Shown one piece after another: positions 63,591 to 64,000 of a stretch of 64,000 nucleotides of DNA. Source of the DNA: Bordetella avium. Its GTDB lineage: Bacteria > Pseudomonadota > Gammaproteobacteria > Burkholderiales > Burkholderiaceae_B. The stretch spans positions 806,001-870,000 of the forward strand of contig NZ_CP139969.1 of the NCBI RefSeq assembly GCF_034424645.1, written 5' to 3'. The translations under genes and the position numbers were made by a program. A model generated the notes under the pieces. It was not told where the DNA came from. It made no database searches and saw only the letters and a program-made list of their open reading frames with translations. Position 1 is the stretch's first letter; each line of letters opens with the position of its first letter.

Positions 63591-64000
63591 TCAGGGATAG
63601 GCAATGCTGTATTGCACGTAGCTCACAACCTTACTCGCCGAAATCGCACTATCTCCGGTTTTGACATAGCGGGCGAGGTAGCGGAGCGTGGCGGTTTTAT
63701 GGGTGTCGCTTGAGCTGGTGTTCACGAGTGTGAACGTGGCCGAATTCTGCTCGGCGAAGGGGTGGCCCAGTTTGACTTGCGTGCCGTCTGTGTTGGCGAT
63801 CTGTATCTGCACATTCTGGGCAACGGTTCCGGGGCTTGCGGGCAGGGTTGCGGCGGCGGCGGTAACGTCTGCGCTCGGTGTGTAGGCGATCAGATTGTCG
63901 GTATCGAAATCGGTCGTCGAACCGTGTTCGAAATAGGCGGAAACCTTGCCGCTCAGCGAGGCGGGGCAGTCGGTGAGCTTGATGGTGAACAGCGTGCTGC
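63591..64000 (-). CDS. Type 1-family fimbrial subunit, C-terminal part
   Basis: The frame is open to the window edge, so the 5' end is missing. The visible 136 residues read STLFTIKLTDCPASLSGKVSAYFEHGSTTDFDTDN and end KVVSYVQYSIAYP. This is the Ig-like fold of chaperone-usher pilins: a conserved Cys, alternating strands and the penultimate-tyrosine beta-zipper motif that the usher and chaperone recognise. It is probably a major or minor fimbrial subunit, as in the Fim family of Bordetella. Nothing of the chaperone or usher is visible. Confidence 0.87.
   Translation of the reverse strand, partial: STLFTIKLTDCPASLSGKVSAYFEHGSTTDFDTDNLIAYTPSADVTAAAATLPASPGTVAQNVQIQIANTDGTQVKLGHPFAEQNSATFTLVNTSSSDTHKTATLRYLARYVKTGDSAISASKVVSYVQYSIAYP

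Overview
The window is chromosomal DNA of a betaproteobacterium of the Alcaligenaceae, close to Bordetella or Achromobacter. The evidence is the GC-rich coding, the gene neighbourhoods (dnaK-dnaJ, trxB/ftsK-lolA-rarA, ilvI-ilvH-ilvC-pssA, rpsO-pnp) and the protein sequences. Most of it is housekeeping core. I placed about 57 protein genes, one tRNA-Ser(CGA), several clear hairpin terminators, two regulatory boxes and three degraded genes.

Layout. 1-10.7 kb: the end of dnaK, dnaJ, an M16 zinc protease, a VWA/MoxR-ATPase pair, a DUF1841 gene, icd and a DapA-family lyase. 10.7-22.6 kb: a TorF-type porin; the complete high-affinity potassium system on the minus strand (a 32-residue membrane ORF, then kdpF-kdpA-kdpB-kdpC-kdpD-kdpE) with a KdpE-like box upstream; and, divergently, a DUF4212 plus sodium/solute symporter pair. 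22.6-30.6 kb: an SMR efflux pump, an Smr-domain protein and trxB chained by short overlaps, facing ftsK-lolA; then a D-serine-dehydratase-like enzyme beside an RpiR regulator fragment, and rarA.

30.6-39.5 kb is accessory DNA between rarA and serS. It holds a frameshifted ABC exporter with an unusually short ATPase domain and, just upstream on the same strand, a 46-codon peptide ORF with a good ribosome binding site. Next come a decayed IS3-type transposase end and an acid-resistance style cluster: antiporter, Orn/Lys/Arg decarboxylase, second antiporter. The peptide/exporter pair is the best candidate here for something undescribed.

39.5-48 kb: serS, several small lineage-specific genes (including a PXPV-repeat exported protein and a GGDEF-only protein), ppk2, a BigR/YgaV-like repressor with a YgaP-like rhodanese, tRNA-Ser, a 3-hydroxybutyrate dehydrogenase and yaaA. 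48-64 kb: a YccS-like FUSC membrane protein, ilvIHC, pssA, a lipoprotein, rpsO-pnp, an amidase, another lipoprotein, ilvA, a PIN-domain gene, two small overlapping ORFs and the 3' end of a fimbrial subunit gene.

The branched-chain amino acid genes work together: IlvA makes 2-oxobutanoate, and IlvIH and IlvC act on it. KdpDE controls KdpFABC. The repressor at 45.0 kb probably controls the rhodanese through sulfane sulfur. All product calls come from reading motifs by eye; no database search was possible.
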